The notes beneath the pieces were generated by a model that searched no databases, was not told the DNA's origin, and saw nothing but the letters and a program-made list of their open reading frames with translations. Of a stretch of DNA of 64,000 bases, positions 31,192 through 42,986 are shown in pieces (within the stretch, counting starts at the first letter, position 1; each line of letters starts with the position of its first letter). The stretch spans positions 9,849,580 to 9,913,579 of the forward strand of contig CM045729.1 in assembly GCA_024760905.1 (NCBI GenBank), given 5' to 3'. The translations under genes were made by a program, and so were the position numbers. The DNA comes from Plotosus lineatus. Lineage: Eukaryota > Chordata > Actinopteri > Siluriformes > Plotosidae.

Positions 31192-31389
31192 TAAGAGAAA
31201 ATAGAAACTCTAAGAAACTCTGAAGCTTGAAGTCTCTGCTGCGCTCCGTTGGTTCCTCGGTGTCTCTGCTCAATACAAACACTGAACGGAGAAAGTTTTT
31301 CTTGAATGAATGAGCCACAGTCTGATCTTTAACTTTCAAAATAAACTGCCGACTGCATCCCCGAGGAACCAAATTAAATACGAACACTT

Positions 31390-31445
31390 TTATCATAATA
31401 ATCATAATAATAATAATAATAATAACAATAATAATAATAATAATA
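31390..31445. repeat. (AAT)n-type microsatellite, intron 5 of copy 2
   Basis: Interrupted ATA/AAT units end in 'atatcacacaaattctccc'. In copy 4 an RTE LINE has inserted at this exact place. Confidence 0.85.
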
Positions 31446-31617
31446 TCACACAAATTCTCCCACTTTTTTGAAAAATAAATGGAAAAAGTTTTGCTCCTTT
31501 GAAACTACCTCACTGCTGATGCTGCTGCCCCTGCGACCTGAACCTGGATTGAACAGATGATGATGATTATGATAACAATACATCCATTTTTTCCACAAGA
31601 GAGCTTTGAGAGATTTC

Positions 31618-31862
31618 CTTTCGGCTTTTTCCCTTTCTCAGAGGTCACCACAGCCAATGATTCGCATGTTTCATTTGGTTCATAGGTTTTTAGGTCGGAT
31701 GCCCTTCCTGACACAACCCTTTTGCAAGGGACAGAAAACACGCTGACAGCTTTGCAGCTCCTCTTTCCGAAAGTCAGCAATAGTTCTTTTACACAAACCT
31801 CTCACCATAGACAGTGAGAGACATGGCCGGCCTTTGATAACCCATTTACTGCACTGGGGACA
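31618..31862 (-). mobile_element. tRNA-derived SINE in intron 5 of copy 2
   Basis: It is the same SINE at the same place as in copies 1 (342-775) and 4 (57862-58110), so it was present before the duplications. The tRNA head is missing and it starts in the core. Confidence 0.85.
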
Positions 31863-32022
31863 TTTTTACACCAAATGATTGAAATAAAATCAGGAAAAAT
31901 CTCTGTTTTAGCTTCACATCATTTGCAATGTGTTCGCGAACCAAAGGATTTCAAAATAAAAGTTCCACTGGATCACATGATGTTGCATGAAATGTAAACA
32001 GATTTATTCTGTGTATAATGAT

Positions 32023-32028
32023 TTATTA

Positions 32029-32079
<51 letters not shown>

Positions 32080-32114
32080 AAATCATAATAATAATAATAA
32101 TAATAATAATAATT
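32023..32114. repeat. (ATT)n and (AAT)n microsatellite pair
   Basis: ATT units (32030-32078) are followed after 'caaatcat' by AAT units. The two halves are mutually complementary and could form a hairpin. Confidence 0.9.
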
Positions 32115-32127
32115 GTTGTCCATCATA

Positions 32128-32390
32128 TCTGTCCCCCCCCAGTGCAGCTAACTGGGTTATCAAAGGCGGGCCATGTCTGTCACTGTCTATGGTGAGAGGC
32201 ATGTAAAATAACCATTACTGACTTCCGTAAAGAGTAGGCTGCAAAGTCGTCAGCGTGTTTCTGTCCCTTGCTAAAAGGGTTGTGACAGGAAGGGCATCCG
32301 ACGTAAAAACCTCTGCCAAATTAAATGTGCGAATCAGATGATTAGCTGTGGCGACTTCCAAGTAAAAGGGAAAAAGCCGAAAGGAAGACA
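32128..32390 (+). mobile_element. tRNA-derived SINE, head missing
   Basis: SINE core through 'ggaagggcatccgacgtaaa' to 'gaaaaagccgaaagg'. A GACA run follows, then the 3' end of another LINE. Confidence 0.85.
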
Positions 32391-32402
32391 GACAGACAGA
32401 CA

Positions 32403-34845
32403 TCATATCCGATGATGACGTTTGCATTTTGCGGCTCATCAATGAATGCGAAGGTGACGCTGCAGTCCTAGCCTAGAGGCGCAGAGTCTTGAACAGTGGG
32501 GGCATTGGAAGTCCGTTCTAGTGATTACTGCTGATGCAGTTCTGTGCCGCTTGTCTCTGGCAGCAGTGAGCTTCTGGCAACGCACTTTTCCAAAGTTGGC
32601 AGCTGCTTTGTGGATTGAGGCCACCCATTTTGGCCTGTCCATAGCATGCTGCTCAATTTCCTTCTTCTTGATGTGACACCACTGGATGTTTGCTTTCACA
32701 GTGTCTTTGTAACGCAGCTTTGGGCGGCCTTGGTTTCTTTTGCTGAGCTGGAGTTCACCATACATCAGGCGTCTTGGCATCCTGAACTCCTCCATTCGAA
32801 TTACATGCCCCACCAATCGACGTTGAGCCTCGATGATCATAGACTCATTCCTGGTGGAGTTGGAATGCTCTATGACCTCCAAGTTGGTAACGTGGTCCTG
32901 CCAGCTGATTCTGAGGATGGAGCGAAGAGCTTGCATGTGGAAGTGCTCCAGATTTTTGACATGTTTGCGATACAGTGTCCATGTTTCACAACTGTAGAGA
33001 AGGGGCGAGAGTACCACAGCATTGTAGACCTTCAGTTTTGTTGATAGCCGTATATGGTGTTGATTGAGCACTCGGGTGCGGAGACTGCCCAGTGCCTGGC
33101 TAGCCTTGCCGATCCCATAAATGATTTCTTTGTCCAGGGAGCCATCACAGGAAATGGTGTTTCCCAGGTACTTGAAATGTTTAACTTTGGCGAGTGGTGT
33201 GTTGTCGATGACAATGCTGGGTGCTTGGTGTCGGTTGGTGAAGCACCTCCGTCTTGCTGAGACTGACAGTCAGGCCGAAGAGTTTGGAGGCCTCAGAAAA
33301 GCGGTCCAGCATCATCTGTAGGTCAAATTATGTGTGGGCCACAAGGGCGCAGTCATCAGCAAAGAGGACCTCTTGAAGGAGAGTTTGCAGGCTCTGTGTC
33401 TTGGCAGTGAGATGACACAGGTCGAATAGGGAGCATCCAAACGGTAGCGAATATAGACCCCTTTCTCCAGGTCTCGCATGGCTTGGGACAACATGCAGGT
33501 GAAGAACACGTTAAATAGAACTGGAGGTAGGATACAGCCCTGCTTCACACCACTGCTGATTGTGAAGGCTTCCAACACATTCCTGCTGGAGAGGACCTGG
33601 CCAGTCATGCCATCGTGGAAACACCTGATCATTGATACAAACTTCCAGGAGTTGTCTCATGGCAAAGATCATATCAGCAGTACTTCTGCCAGGCCTGAAG
33701 CCACACTGTGCTTCTGGCAGGTTTTGCTCTGATACTGTGTTTAGTCTGTTGAGCATGACTCTGGCAAAGATCTTCCCTGCAACAGAGAGGAGGGAGATGC
33801 CCCTGTAGTTCCCACAGTTGGATTTGCTTCCCTTGTTCTTGTAGAGGGAGACAATCAGGGCATCACAGAAGTCATCAGGCATCACCTCCTCTTCCCAGAT
33901 ACTCAGCTGCACATCATGAAAGGCGTTGAGGGTGTTAGGGCCTGCCGCTTTGTAGATCTCGGCAGGAATGCCATCTTTTCCCAACACTCTGCCTGAATTT
34001 GTGTGATGGCTCGCCCTTTTGATTTCATGTATTGTCCAGGGTTCTGCAAGCAAGTCTTGTGCTGGCTGCTGGGGAATCTGGTTCAGTGCGTCTGTGTCAA
34101 CTGATGAAGGTCAGTTAAGCAGGTTACTAAAGTGTTCTTGCCAGCGCCTGCTCAAGCCCTCTTGGTCTTTGATGAGGGCAGAACCATCCGAGGACAACAA
34201 CGGTGAGCAGCCTAGGGTGGAGAGGCCAAAAACTGTCTTCAAAGCGCTGAAGAATTTGTTGGAGTTGTGGGTATCGGCATAGTGCTGGCTTTATCCTGCC
34301 AGCACTGGTCCTGCATCATTTTAAGGTCAGACTGGACTTTTGCCTGCAGTTTTACATCTTTCACGCTTAAATACTGAGGATGGATCATTCTACCACTCGA
34401 TGTAGGCCTTGTGTTTAGCGTGGAGGGCTTCTCTGTTCTTGTCATTGTTTTCGTCAAACCAGTCTTCATGCAGTCTAGTTTTAACTCCAAGCACTTCTTT
34501 TGCAGTCTCAGCAATGGTATCCTTGAAAGAGGACCACTTTTCAGAGCTGCTTTTGGAGGTCAGCCCATCTTTAAATTTTCCATCAAGTGATTCTTGGAAC
34601 TTTGCCAGATTGATTAGGTTATTCAGCTTGGTAATGTTGTAGGAGGCACTGACAGTCTTGGGTCGGTTTCTGTAAGGCAGAGTGATGTACAGTGACATTA
34701 CAGCCCTAACCAGCCTGTGATCAGTCCAGCATTCAGCACCTCTCATGGCACGGGTCACTTGGACGTCCTTGATGTCACGTTGGCGTACAATAACAAAGTC
34801 GATCATGTGCCAGTTTTTAGACAATGGGTGCATCCAGGTGGTTTT
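32403..34845 (-). mobile_element. Non-LTR retrotransposon with C-terminal C2H2 finger, in intron 5 of copy 2
   Basis: The minus-strand element is 5'-truncated (no endonuclease seen except a C-terminal piece near 34800, MIDFVIVRQRD). RT blocks are PAEIYKAAGP, CGFRPGRSTADMIFAMRQL and VKQGCILPPVLFNVFF. The thumb region has LLYSCETWTLYRKHV. The frames 34390-34833, 34239-34514, 33511-34053, 33312-33632 and 32439-33071 are separated by frameshifts. The catalytic YxDD box region (about 33350) is disrupted. The clade could not be assigned with confidence. Confidence 0.88.
32439..33071 (-). pseudogene. C-terminal part of the C2H2-tailed LINE protein
   Basis: The 210-codon frame starts in the RT thumb (LKVYNAVVLSPLLYSCETWT), passes through HVIRMEEFRMPRRLMYGEL and GRPKLRYKDTVKANIQWCHI, and ends in C-x2-C-x12-H-x3-H, a classical C2H2 finger. 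A finger at the end of a LINE ORF2 probably helps bind template or target. Confidence 0.85.
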
Positions 34846-34848
34846 ATA

Positions 34849-34888
<40 letters not shown>
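34849..34888. repeat. (AAT)n microsatellite
   Basis: About 13 AAT units at the 5' boundary of the C2H2-tailed LINE. Confidence 0.95.
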
Positions 34889-34889
<1 letters not shown>

Positions 34890-35063
34890 GAGTAATTTAA
34901 ATTTGAAATCTTCAAATAAATGCTACAAACCCCTTCAGTGCAGTTTATTAGAAAACAGAAAAGCAGGGTCAGGGATTGAAATTAGAAATTGTGTGCGTGC
35001 ATACACACACACATACACACAAGATAGAATGAATTTGAAAAATTGGTACTTTCAGTAGCTTAC

Positions 35064-35223
35064 TGTATTGTACAGTGTCCTGCATCTTCTCCCAGACTCT
35101 GAACTTCAGGTTGCTCAGATGCTTTGCCACATGGATCAGTGCTCCTGAAAGCTCCTCTGGATGCTGCAGTGTGCACTGAGCTCTGGAAACACATTCCCAC
35201 CTTTTCACTGTGGCCTTGTAGTT
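35064..35223 (-). CDS. finTRIM copy 2, fused exon 4+5
   Basis: Exon 4 (35201-35223) and exon 5 (35064-35182) are separated by only 18 bases, GTGGGAATGTGTTTCCAG. These are the ends of the 86-base intron seen in copy 1 after a 68-base deletion. Eighteen bases is too short for a spliceosomal intron but is a multiple of three and has no stop. Read through, it adds Trp-Glu-Cys-Val-Ser plus a regenerated Arg (six residues in all) between K-R and A-Q-C-T. The fused exon is 160 bases, with acceptor 'gttttccag' and donor GTAAGC intact. The rest of the copy is open, so this looks like a working gene with a converted intron. Confidence 0.85.
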
Positions 35224-35351
35224 CTGGAAAACAACAAAGTAAATGTCAGTGGATATGATTGACATTTTTACACCAATGAAATGTGGCGTTTCTGATGATT
35301 GAAACAAGTTTTACTTTCTCACAGTATAAATACTGAATAAATGATCCTCAC

Positions 35352-35582
35352 TTGTAAGAACGAGACGTCTTCAGCTCTCATCTCGTCTTCTATGGCTCGG
35401 ATTGTGTCTGAAAGAGATGAAATGTCTCTGCTCAGCTTCTCCATCTTCTCCTTCACCATTTGACTCTTCTGCTCCTCTTCCTCTCTCAGTGCAGCGATCC
35501 TGACTGTCTCTTCATCTCGTAGAAACCGGTGAAGCTTCTCAAACTCCTCCTTAATCTGATGTTCTGTGTGTTGGGCCTGAAT
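35352..35582 (-). CDS. finTRIM copy 2, exon 3 (coiled coil)
   Basis: 231 bases, phase 0, starting [20 protein letters not shown] and ending EDVSFLQ. Same borders as copy 1 at +34000. No stops or frameshifts. Confidence 0.9.
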
Positions 35583-35674
35583 CTGCAGTGAAGACGAAAT
35601 CAAATGAAATAGAATCCATTATGCAATGATGTAAAATCTAATTATAATATCAAACCCATGCTATTAATTCTGAC

Positions 35675-35770
35675 CTTTATATGTTCTGCAGTCTGACTCC
35701 AGTTCAGTTTACAGTCTTTAAATATCCTAAGTTTCTCCTGTAGGGGCGTCAGTGCAGTTTTGAGCTCTTT
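35675..35770 (-). CDS. finTRIM copy 2, exon 2
   Basis: 96 bases encoding KELKTALTPLQEKLRIFKDC to AEHIK. Acceptor 'tttgtttcag' and donor GTCAGA are conserved. Confidence 0.9.
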
Positions 35771-35908
35771 CTGAAACAAATCCACACACTGCATGGAGAC
35801 TCTGTGTTTCAGATCTTATTTTACACATTGTTACCTCACACCACTGTTTATTATGGAGATTTAACTCTGCAATGTTCAGTGTGTGGTTTTATAATATACA
35901 TTATTTAC

Positions 35909-36307
35909 CTTACAGTCTGTTACTGCCTCATCAATGGGGCAGAATTTGTGGTTGGTGTGTTTTCTTGAAATCTGACACACCATACACACCGGCTGTTGAT
36001 CATCCAGACAGAAGATTTTTAATTTCTCATTGTGCAGACTGCAGACTGTTTCAGACCCTGATGAAGATCTCTGACTTCTCTCCTGTAAGAAAGTCTCACA
36101 CAGGTTCTTTAAGACCAGATTTGTGGGAGGTTCAGGCTTAGATGACTTCCTCCTACAAACGGGACATTCTCTGGATCCTTTGGTCTCCCAGAACTTCTCC
36201 AAACACACTTTACACACACTGTGACTGCAGCCCAGAACAACAGGATTCTTGAAGATTTCACAGCACACAGGACAGGAGAAATCCTCCTCTGAGAACTTAG
36301 AAGCCAT
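35909..36307 (-). CDS. finTRIM copy 2, exon 1: RING finger and B-box
   Basis: 133 residues from [19 protein letters not shown]. All RING C3HC4 ligands ([19 protein letters not shown]) and B-box ligands ([20 protein letters not shown]) are present, so ubiquitin ligase function is plausible. It differs from copy 1 mainly after the RING ([10 protein letters not shown] for [10 protein letters not shown]). With exons 2, 3, 4+5 and 6 the coding sequence is 1410 bases, 469 aa, without an internal stop. Intron 5 is about 3.9 kb and filled with a SINE pair and a LINE. The promoter-proximal ISRE is intact. Confidence 0.93.
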
Positions 36308-36345
36308 TTAATTTTGTTTTTGTTGTTCTCTCCAGTCCAAATGTT

Positions 36346-36367
36346 CAGAGTTTCACTTTCACTTTGA
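36346..36367 (-). promoter_or_regulatory. ISRE-like interferon response element, copy 2
   Basis: Identical to the element of copy 1: AAAGTGAAAGTGAAAC about 40-60 bases upstream of the ATG. Confidence 0.65.
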
Positions 36368-36954
36368 TTAAAAGTAATTGCAGCCTGATTTCAGGTTTCT
36401 TAAAAGTAAAACACACGACTTTGTAGATCCAGTTATTAATCACTTCTTCTCACAGTGCTGAGAATGAGACTCAGATTTCTCCATAAACCGAGAATAAAAC
36501 AAAACTCCCAGAGCAGAACACCTGCAGGCTGGTTATGGAGGACTGCAGTCGTCTGAGACTCCACACTTCCTGAATAGGAGGAGTTTTAGGGAGAATGATG
36601 TTCCCAACATTCGCAAACAGTCACAGAATGTCACAAAATAACATTCATCAGACAAGGTGGAAAATCCTAAATCTGCTGAGCTCATTAGCATTCTCCACAT
36701 GAAGAGGTAGCCTAAACTCTGTGTAAATAAATAAACAACTACAGTTATTACATTTGTGTGTCTAGCGTTGGGGTAATGGACAATATAGCAATGTACATCA
36801 GTCTCCTGTAGATGAAAGAAAAGGACAAATAAGTGAGAAAAAAAACATTCATAAGAAAAATATGAATTATCAACAAAGGAGTCATTGCAGTTTTCAATCT
36901 AATCACAGACAGTGAGAGGTGTAGCTGGCCTTTTTTTTCCAGTTTGCTGCACTG

Positions 36955-36961
36955 TGTGTGT

Positions 36962-37013
<52 letters not shown>
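36955..37013. repeat. (GT)n microsatellite
   Basis: GT run; a second, interrupted GT/GC run is at 37200-37274. Confidence 0.95.
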
Positions 37014-37014
<1 letters not shown>

Positions 37015-37215
37015 TTGTATGCGTGCGTATGATGAGGATGGGGGTGGGGGGGTGTTAGCAATGACAATTCAGTGATGAGACTTCACAGTGTTCTATCACT
37101 GTAGAAACAACATCTGAATGAACATGATGGTCATCAGCCCAGAACTAGCATTTCTCTCAATAGAAAAAAAAAAAAGATTGTATCTATATGTTTTTTATTG
37201 TGTGTGTGTGTTTGT

Positions 37216-37261
<46 letters not shown>

Positions 37262-37975
37262 GTGTGCGCGTGTTTCATAAGTAAAATAACGAGGTTTTGA
37301 AAATGTGTGCTCACAAACTTGCCTTTGCTCTCAGTAGTACATGAAATACACAACATGCCATGGATGACATATGTCCATCATTCGTTCATTTTCGGAGTGG
37401 TTTAATCCGAATTAGGGTTGCAAGAGGTTGGCATCCATATCAGCTGACTCTGGGTGTGGGCAGAGTACACCCTGAACAGCTCGCCAGGCCATTGCAGGGC
37501 AGACAACTGTCCATATTAAATGTAATATAAAATTTTCCAGACAATATCTAAATCAGTTTTAATCTCTCCACCTACATATTGAAGCTCCAGTCTTTCTATT
37601 CTGAGTTATTTGGGCTCTTCAATCTCAACAGGGTGATTCCATTCATGGCATGATTTTGGCATATGGAAATCTCACAGGATCTCATACAATAGCATGTTAA
37701 TTGCAATAAGACTGGACATCTGCAAAAGACAATCGTGAATATAATCTGTCGTGTCAAGAACAGGAAATGTTATATAATACACGACGAAATTACTCTGATG
37801 TTTTGATTATCTGATGTATTCAAGGAAAAACATACATTTGCATTGTTTTCTTTTCTTTATTTTAAACCATTTTAAACAGAGAAACATATTCTGACAGAAT
37901 CACCCAGTGATTAATATTCACCATTTAAAGTGCAGCTGGTAAAATTGATCCGTCTGATGGGATCTATACATTAAC

Positions 37976-38431
37976 ATGCATCAGATCCATTTTGAAAACT
38001 GTGTTGTCCATGTGCCTGATAAGATTACTAAATCAATATTCCCAGCCAGGATTCAACTCCTGCCTTAATGAGCTCATTATGAGGGGGACCAAAATCATAC
38101 TGTCGCATTGATCTCCAAATCATGTCTGTAAGTAATTAACCTGGAAAATTAGCTTGCTTCACCCTGGGGGAATCCACAGGCTAAAATAACACACAAACCC
38201 ACCTGAACAATAAAATTATGATAAAATGGTTTTCAGAAAATGAATGAATGAATGAAAGAATGAATCATGAATCATTTGCCTTGCTTATTTTTCTTCTGAG
38301 ACGTCCTGTGTGCCATGTGACCCTCGACATCTTTCAGACCAGCTAAGTTTATTTCATTTTCTGCAGCAGGTCTTTCATTATAATACACAGAACATTTAGA
38401 CTAATTCTATCCCAAACTGCAACCACTAGAC
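37976..38431. other. No recognised gene
   Basis: Unassigned AT-rich sequence beyond the end of homology with the copy 1 flank. Confidence 0.4.
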
Positions 38432-38575
38432 CAGGACTCGGGAACGTTTTTGACGACGAGAGCCAAAAAAAAAAAGACATTTTAAAATCTAATCCTCAGA
38501 GCCATATACAGTCGGCCCTATACTTACGAAATTAATCCGTTCCAGCACCTTTTTTGTAACACGGGAGTTTCCGTA
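38432..38575. mobile_element. hAT end fragment plus piece of another DNA element
   Basis: 'caggactcgggaacgttttt...gagagcc' resembles the hAT end at 25003. It is followed by 'ttacgaaattaatccgttccagcacc', which is related to the insertion at 46690-46795. Confidence 0.5.
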
Positions 38576-38783
38576 AGGAGAGACACAAACCAGTGTCTCT
38601 CCCTCACGCCGGTCCAAAGCCCGGATAAATGCAGAGGGTTGCATCAGGAAGGGCATCCGGCGTAAAACAAATACCAAATAAAATATGTTAGTCACTACAA
38701 AGAATGTCATACCGGATCGGTCGAGGCCCGGGTTAACAACGACCGCCATCAGTGCTGTCAACCAATAGGGTGCTTGATGGAAA

Positions 38784-39959
38784 TTGGACTACTGTTGGTT
38801 GAAGACATCAAGGAAGGAGAGGCGGGAGGGACATCGAGGAAGGAGAGGCGGGAGGCGTGTCCGTAGGCAGAAAGAGAAGAGGAAAGGCATGAGTCTAGGA
38901 CTGAAAGTAAGGACTTTGAATGTTGGAACTATGGCAGGAAAAGGTAGAGAGCTGGCTGACATGATGCAGAGGAGGACCGTGGACATACTGTGTGTTCAGG
39001 AGACCAGGTGGAAAGGTAGCAAGGCTACAAGCTTAGGAGCAGGGTTTAAGCTGTTTTATCATGGCGTGGATGGGAAGAGAAATGGAGTAGGAGTTATCTT
39101 GAAGGAGGAGTTTGTCAGGAATGTTCTAGAAGTGAAATGAGTGTCAGACAGAGTGATGAGTCTCAAGTTAGAAATTGAAGGTGTGATGTTCAATGTTGTT
39201 AGTGCTTATGCCCCACAGGCAGGATATGAGCTAGAAGAGAAGGAGAGATTCTGGAGTGAGTTAGATGAAGTTATGCAGAGTACCCCCAGAGGTGAAATCG
39301 TGGTCATTGGTGCAGACTTCAATGGACATGTTGGTGTAGGAAAAAGAGGGGATGAGGAAGTGATGGGCAGGTTTGGTATCCAGAACAGGACCACAGAAGG
39401 ACAGATGTTGGTAGATTTTGCAAAAAGGATGGAAATGGCTGTGGTAAATACTTTCTTCCAGAAGAGACAGGAGCATAGGGTGACTTATAAAAGCGGAGGT
39501 AGGAGCACACAAGTAGACTACATCTTGTGCAGGTGATGTAATTTGAAAGACGTCAGTGACTGCAAAGTAGTAGCGGGTAAGAGTGTTTCCAAACAGCATA
39601 GGATGGTGGTGTGCAGGATGACGCTGATGGTGAGGAAGGTGAAGAAAGCAAAGGCAGAGCAGAAGACAAAGTGGTGGAAGCTGAAAAAGGAAGAGTGTCG
39701 TGTTGTCTTCAAGGAGGAGTTGAAACAGGCTTTGGGTGGTCAGGAAGTGCTTCCAGATGACTGGACAACTACAGCCAATGTGATCAGTGAGACAGGTAAG
39801 AGAGTACTTGGTGTGTCATCTGGAAAGACGGGAGATAAGGAGACTTGGTGGGGGAATGAGGAAGTGCAGGAGTGTGTACAAAGGAAGAGGTTAGCTAAGA
39901 AGAAGTGGGACACAGAGAGGACCAAGGAGAGTAAACAGGAGTACAGGAAGACAGCGTAA
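38784..39959 (+). pseudogene. RTE LINE endonuclease and linker, two nonsense codons
   Basis: One continuous frame apart from two stops: GTMAGKGRELADMMQRRTVD, VQETRW, SAYAPQAG, IGADFNGHVG, TQVDYILCR and the basic linker (KKAKAEQKTKWWKLKKEECR). A tandem duplication of a short block encoding RREG-type basic residues sits near 38815-38855. Confidence 0.82.
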
Positions 39960-40283
39960 GGCAAAGGTAGCGGTGTCAAAGGCCAAGCAGAGGGCATATG
40001 ATGACTTGTATGCTCGGTTGGAAAGTAAAGAGGGAGAAAATGATTCATACAGGTTGGCACAACAGAGAAATAGAGATGGAAAGGACGTTTCAGCAAGTTA
40101 GAGTGATTAAGGACAGAGAGGAAAATGTATTGACTGATGACAGAAGTGTGCTGGGAAGATGGAAAGAGTACTTTGAGGAGCTAAGGAATGAGGAAAAAAG
40201 AGTAGAATAGGTGACTGTCAAGGACCAGGAAGTAGCAAAGATTAGTAAGGGTGAAGTGAGGAGGGCATTGAAGAGGATGAAGA

Positions 40284-41687
40284 ATGGAAATGCAGTTGGT
40301 CCTGGTGGAGGTATGGAAGTGTCTAGGAGAGGTATCAGTATATTTCCTGACAAGAACATTCAACAGGGTCTTAGAGAGTGAGAGGATGCCAGAGGAATGG
40401 AGGAGAAGTGTGATGGTGCCCATTTTTAAGAACAAGGGAGACGTGCAGAGTTGTGGCAACTACAGGGGGATAAAGTTGATGAGCCATACGATGAAGTTAT
40501 GTGAAAGAATAGTGGAAGCTAGACTAAGGGCAGAGGTCAGCATTTGTGAACAACAGTTTGGTTTCATGCCAAGAAAGAGCACCACAGATGCAGTGTTTGC
40601 CTTGAGGATGTTAATAGAGAAGTACAGAGAAGGTCAGAAGGCACTGCATTGTGCCTTTGTGGATCTGGAGAAAGCATATGACAGCGTTCCGAGAGAGGAA
40701 CTATGGTATTGTATGAGGAAGTCTGGAGTGGCACAGGAGTATGTTAGAGTGGTGCAGGACAAGTATAAGGGATGTAAGACAGTGGTGAGGTGTGCTGTTG
40801 GTGTGACAGAAGAGTTCAAGGTAGAGGTGGGACTGTAGCAAGGGTCAGCTCTGAGCCCCTTCTTGTTTGCTATGGTGATGGACAGGCTGACAGACGAGGT
40901 TAGACAAGATTCCCCATGGACTATGATGTTTGCAGATGACATTGTGATCTGTAGTGAGGGCAGAGAACAAGTTCAGGAAAATGTAGAGAGGTGGAGGTAT
41001 GCCCTGGAAAGGATGGGAATGAAGGTTAGCTCAGTAAAACTGAATATATGTGTGTGTGTGAATGACAAGGACCCAAGAGGAACGGTAAGGTTACAGGGAG
41101 GAGAGAGAAGGAAAGTGGAGGATTTTAAGTACTCAGGCTCAACAATCCAAAGAAGTGGAGAGTGTGGAAAAGAGGTGAAGAAGCATGTGCAGGCAGGTTG
41201 GAATGGTTGGAGAAAAGTGTCCGGAGTGATGTGTGATAGGATGGTATCGGCAAGAATGAAAGGAAAAGTATACAAGATGGTGGTGAGGCCAGCAATGTTG
41301 TATGGTTTAGAAACTGTGGCCCTGGGGAAAACACAGGAGGCAGAGCTGGAGGTAGCAGAGATGAAAATGTTGAGGTTCTCTTTGGGAGTAAAGAGGATGG
41401 ATAGGATCAGGAATGAGCACATCAGAGGGACAGCACATGTAAGACGTTTTGGAGACAAAGTCAGAGAGGCTAGATTGAGATGGTTTGGACATGTACAGAG
41501 GAGGGATAGTGAGTATATTGGTAGTAGGATGCTGAGGTTGGAACTACCAGGCAGAAGACCCAGAGGAAGACCAAAGAGAAGATTTATGGATGTGGTGAAG
41601 GCGGACATGAAGATCGTTGGAGTAAGAGTAGAAGATGCAGAGGATAGGGAGAGGTGGAGGCAGATCATTTGCTGTGGCGACCCCTGA
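40284..41687 (+). pseudogene. RTE LINE reverse transcriptase, one nonsense codon
   Basis: RT frame with FGFMPRKSTTDAVFALRML, FVDLEKAYDSVPREEL, MMFADDIVICSEGREQVQEN and the complete C-terminal region to CGDP. The TAG at 40836 stands where other copies have His in 'GLHQGSALSP'. Confidence 0.85.
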
Positions 41688-41729
41688 AGGGAACAGCCGA
41701 AAGAAAAAGAAGAAGAAGAAGACATTCAT

Positions 41730-42560
41730 TTACCTGTGTTTAACAGTTTCATGCATGGTTGAAGCCATGGAAACACACTGGATTCTCAAAAACATAAAAC
41801 AAATAAATAAATAATTAAAATGTGAAAAAAATCTGCTCTCTCTGTCGAAGTAACAGTTTAAGTCATCCGCCCAGTGCTGGTCACCATCAGCTGTCCCTCT
41901 GACACTCTGCCCATATCCAGACATGGTCTTTAGTCCTCTACAGACGTCCCACACGTTGTTCTGAGCCAGCTTCTCCTCCATCTTTTTCCCATAGTCCTTC
42001 TTGGCCCTCCTGATCCTCCACTGGAGCTCACGCTGGACCTTCTTCTGCTCCTCTCCGTCCCCCTAGATGAAAGCCCTCTTTTTCTGTTTCAGGAGGACTT
42101 TAAGCTCAGGGGTGACCCACGGGTGGTTGTTGAAGAAGCACCGTACCCTCCGTGTTGGCACAGTGCTGTCCACGCAGAAGTTCATGTAATCGGTGAGGCC
42201 GTCGATGTCATCACCAAAGGGGTCACAGAGCATGCTCCAGTCTGTGGTCTGGAAACAGTCCCTAAGCCTCTCGTTCGTCTCCTCGGTCCACACTTTCACA
42301 GACCTCTTCTGCGCAGGTTCCTTTCGCACCCTGGGTGTGTATTGGGGGAGCAGGTAGACCAGGTTGTGGTCTGAGCGTCCCAATGGGGGGAAGGGGTGGA
42401 GCTGTAAGCGTCCTTCACATTAGCATACAGCAAGTCCAGTGTTTTATTGTCTCTTGTGGTGCACTTCACTATTGCATGAAAGTCGGGAGTGAGGCGGAGA
42501 GAGGGGCGTGGTTAAAGTCCCCGCTGATCAGTGTGAGTGTAGCAACAAAGCTACGTAGAA
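41730..42560 (-). mobile_element. Jockey-group LINE fragment (endonuclease end and RT start)
   Basis: Minus-strand reading gives SGDFNHAPLSASLPTFMQ, LGRSDHNLVYLLPQYTP (the SDH active-site block of the endonuclease), a linker (VKVWTEETNERLRDCFQTTD) and NNHPWVTPELKVLLKQKK. A later frame (41730-41981) carries NNVWDVCRGLKTMSG. This arrangement is seen in the L2/CR1/Rex1 group of fish LINEs. There is a stop after FMQ and frameshifts; the RT core is missing. Confidence 0.75.
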
Positions 42561-42986
42561 CATTTTATCATCACTTTGTGACAATCACTTCGTGCAGTAG
42601 GAGACTAAGGACTTAAAAGGTTTAATTCATGGACATTGACAGAAGACCAACAAAGGGATCCTATACATGTATAGAAACTTTTTGAGGAACAACTAGAACC
42701 AGCAGAAAACATTCGGGTTGCTAGACTAAAATTACATTATTTCTACCAGAACAAAGAGGAATCATTGGATGATTTTGTGACAAGATGCAGGACACAAGCT
42801 AACAAATGTGTGTTCAAAACAGATGAATTCAATGAATGAATTATAGAACAGATTATAGCTTCTACCAGCATACCAGAGTACCAGACAGCATTGCTAGAAA
42901 AAGCACCAGGTCTCCAGCTTGAGGACGCACTCCGCCTTGGATGAACATTAGAGGCTACTCAGCAAAGTATACAGAAGCTCAAATCA

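Larger units (their letters stand above)
36308..37975. other. Duplicated 5' flank of copy 2
   Basis: Matches 2308-5190 apart from the LINE insertion at 3792-4983. Holds (GT)n tracts, a decayed SINE (about 36893-36955) and a type B repeat piece (37380-37515). No coding exon recognised. Bases 37783-37796 are the empty site of that LINE. Confidence 0.65.
38576..41722 (+). mobile_element. RTE-clade LINE, near full length
   Basis: It runs from the 5' UTR ('agcccggataaatgcagagg') to the 3' end with an AAGAAGAAG tail. The frame is kept over 38784-39959 with two nonsense codons (TGA at 39138-39140 and 39534-39536). It is shifted between about 39950 and 40290, then resumes over 40284-41687 with one TAG at 40836-40838. 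Few lesions suggest a young copy. The first ~40 bases of the 5' end are lost and replaced by other repeat DNA. Confidence 0.92.

Noticed and set aside
36955..37013. Regular short repeats that could suggest an array
   Set aside because: They are simple (GT)n; there is no spacer-repeat structure and the genome is eukaryotic, so CRISPR is not relevant.
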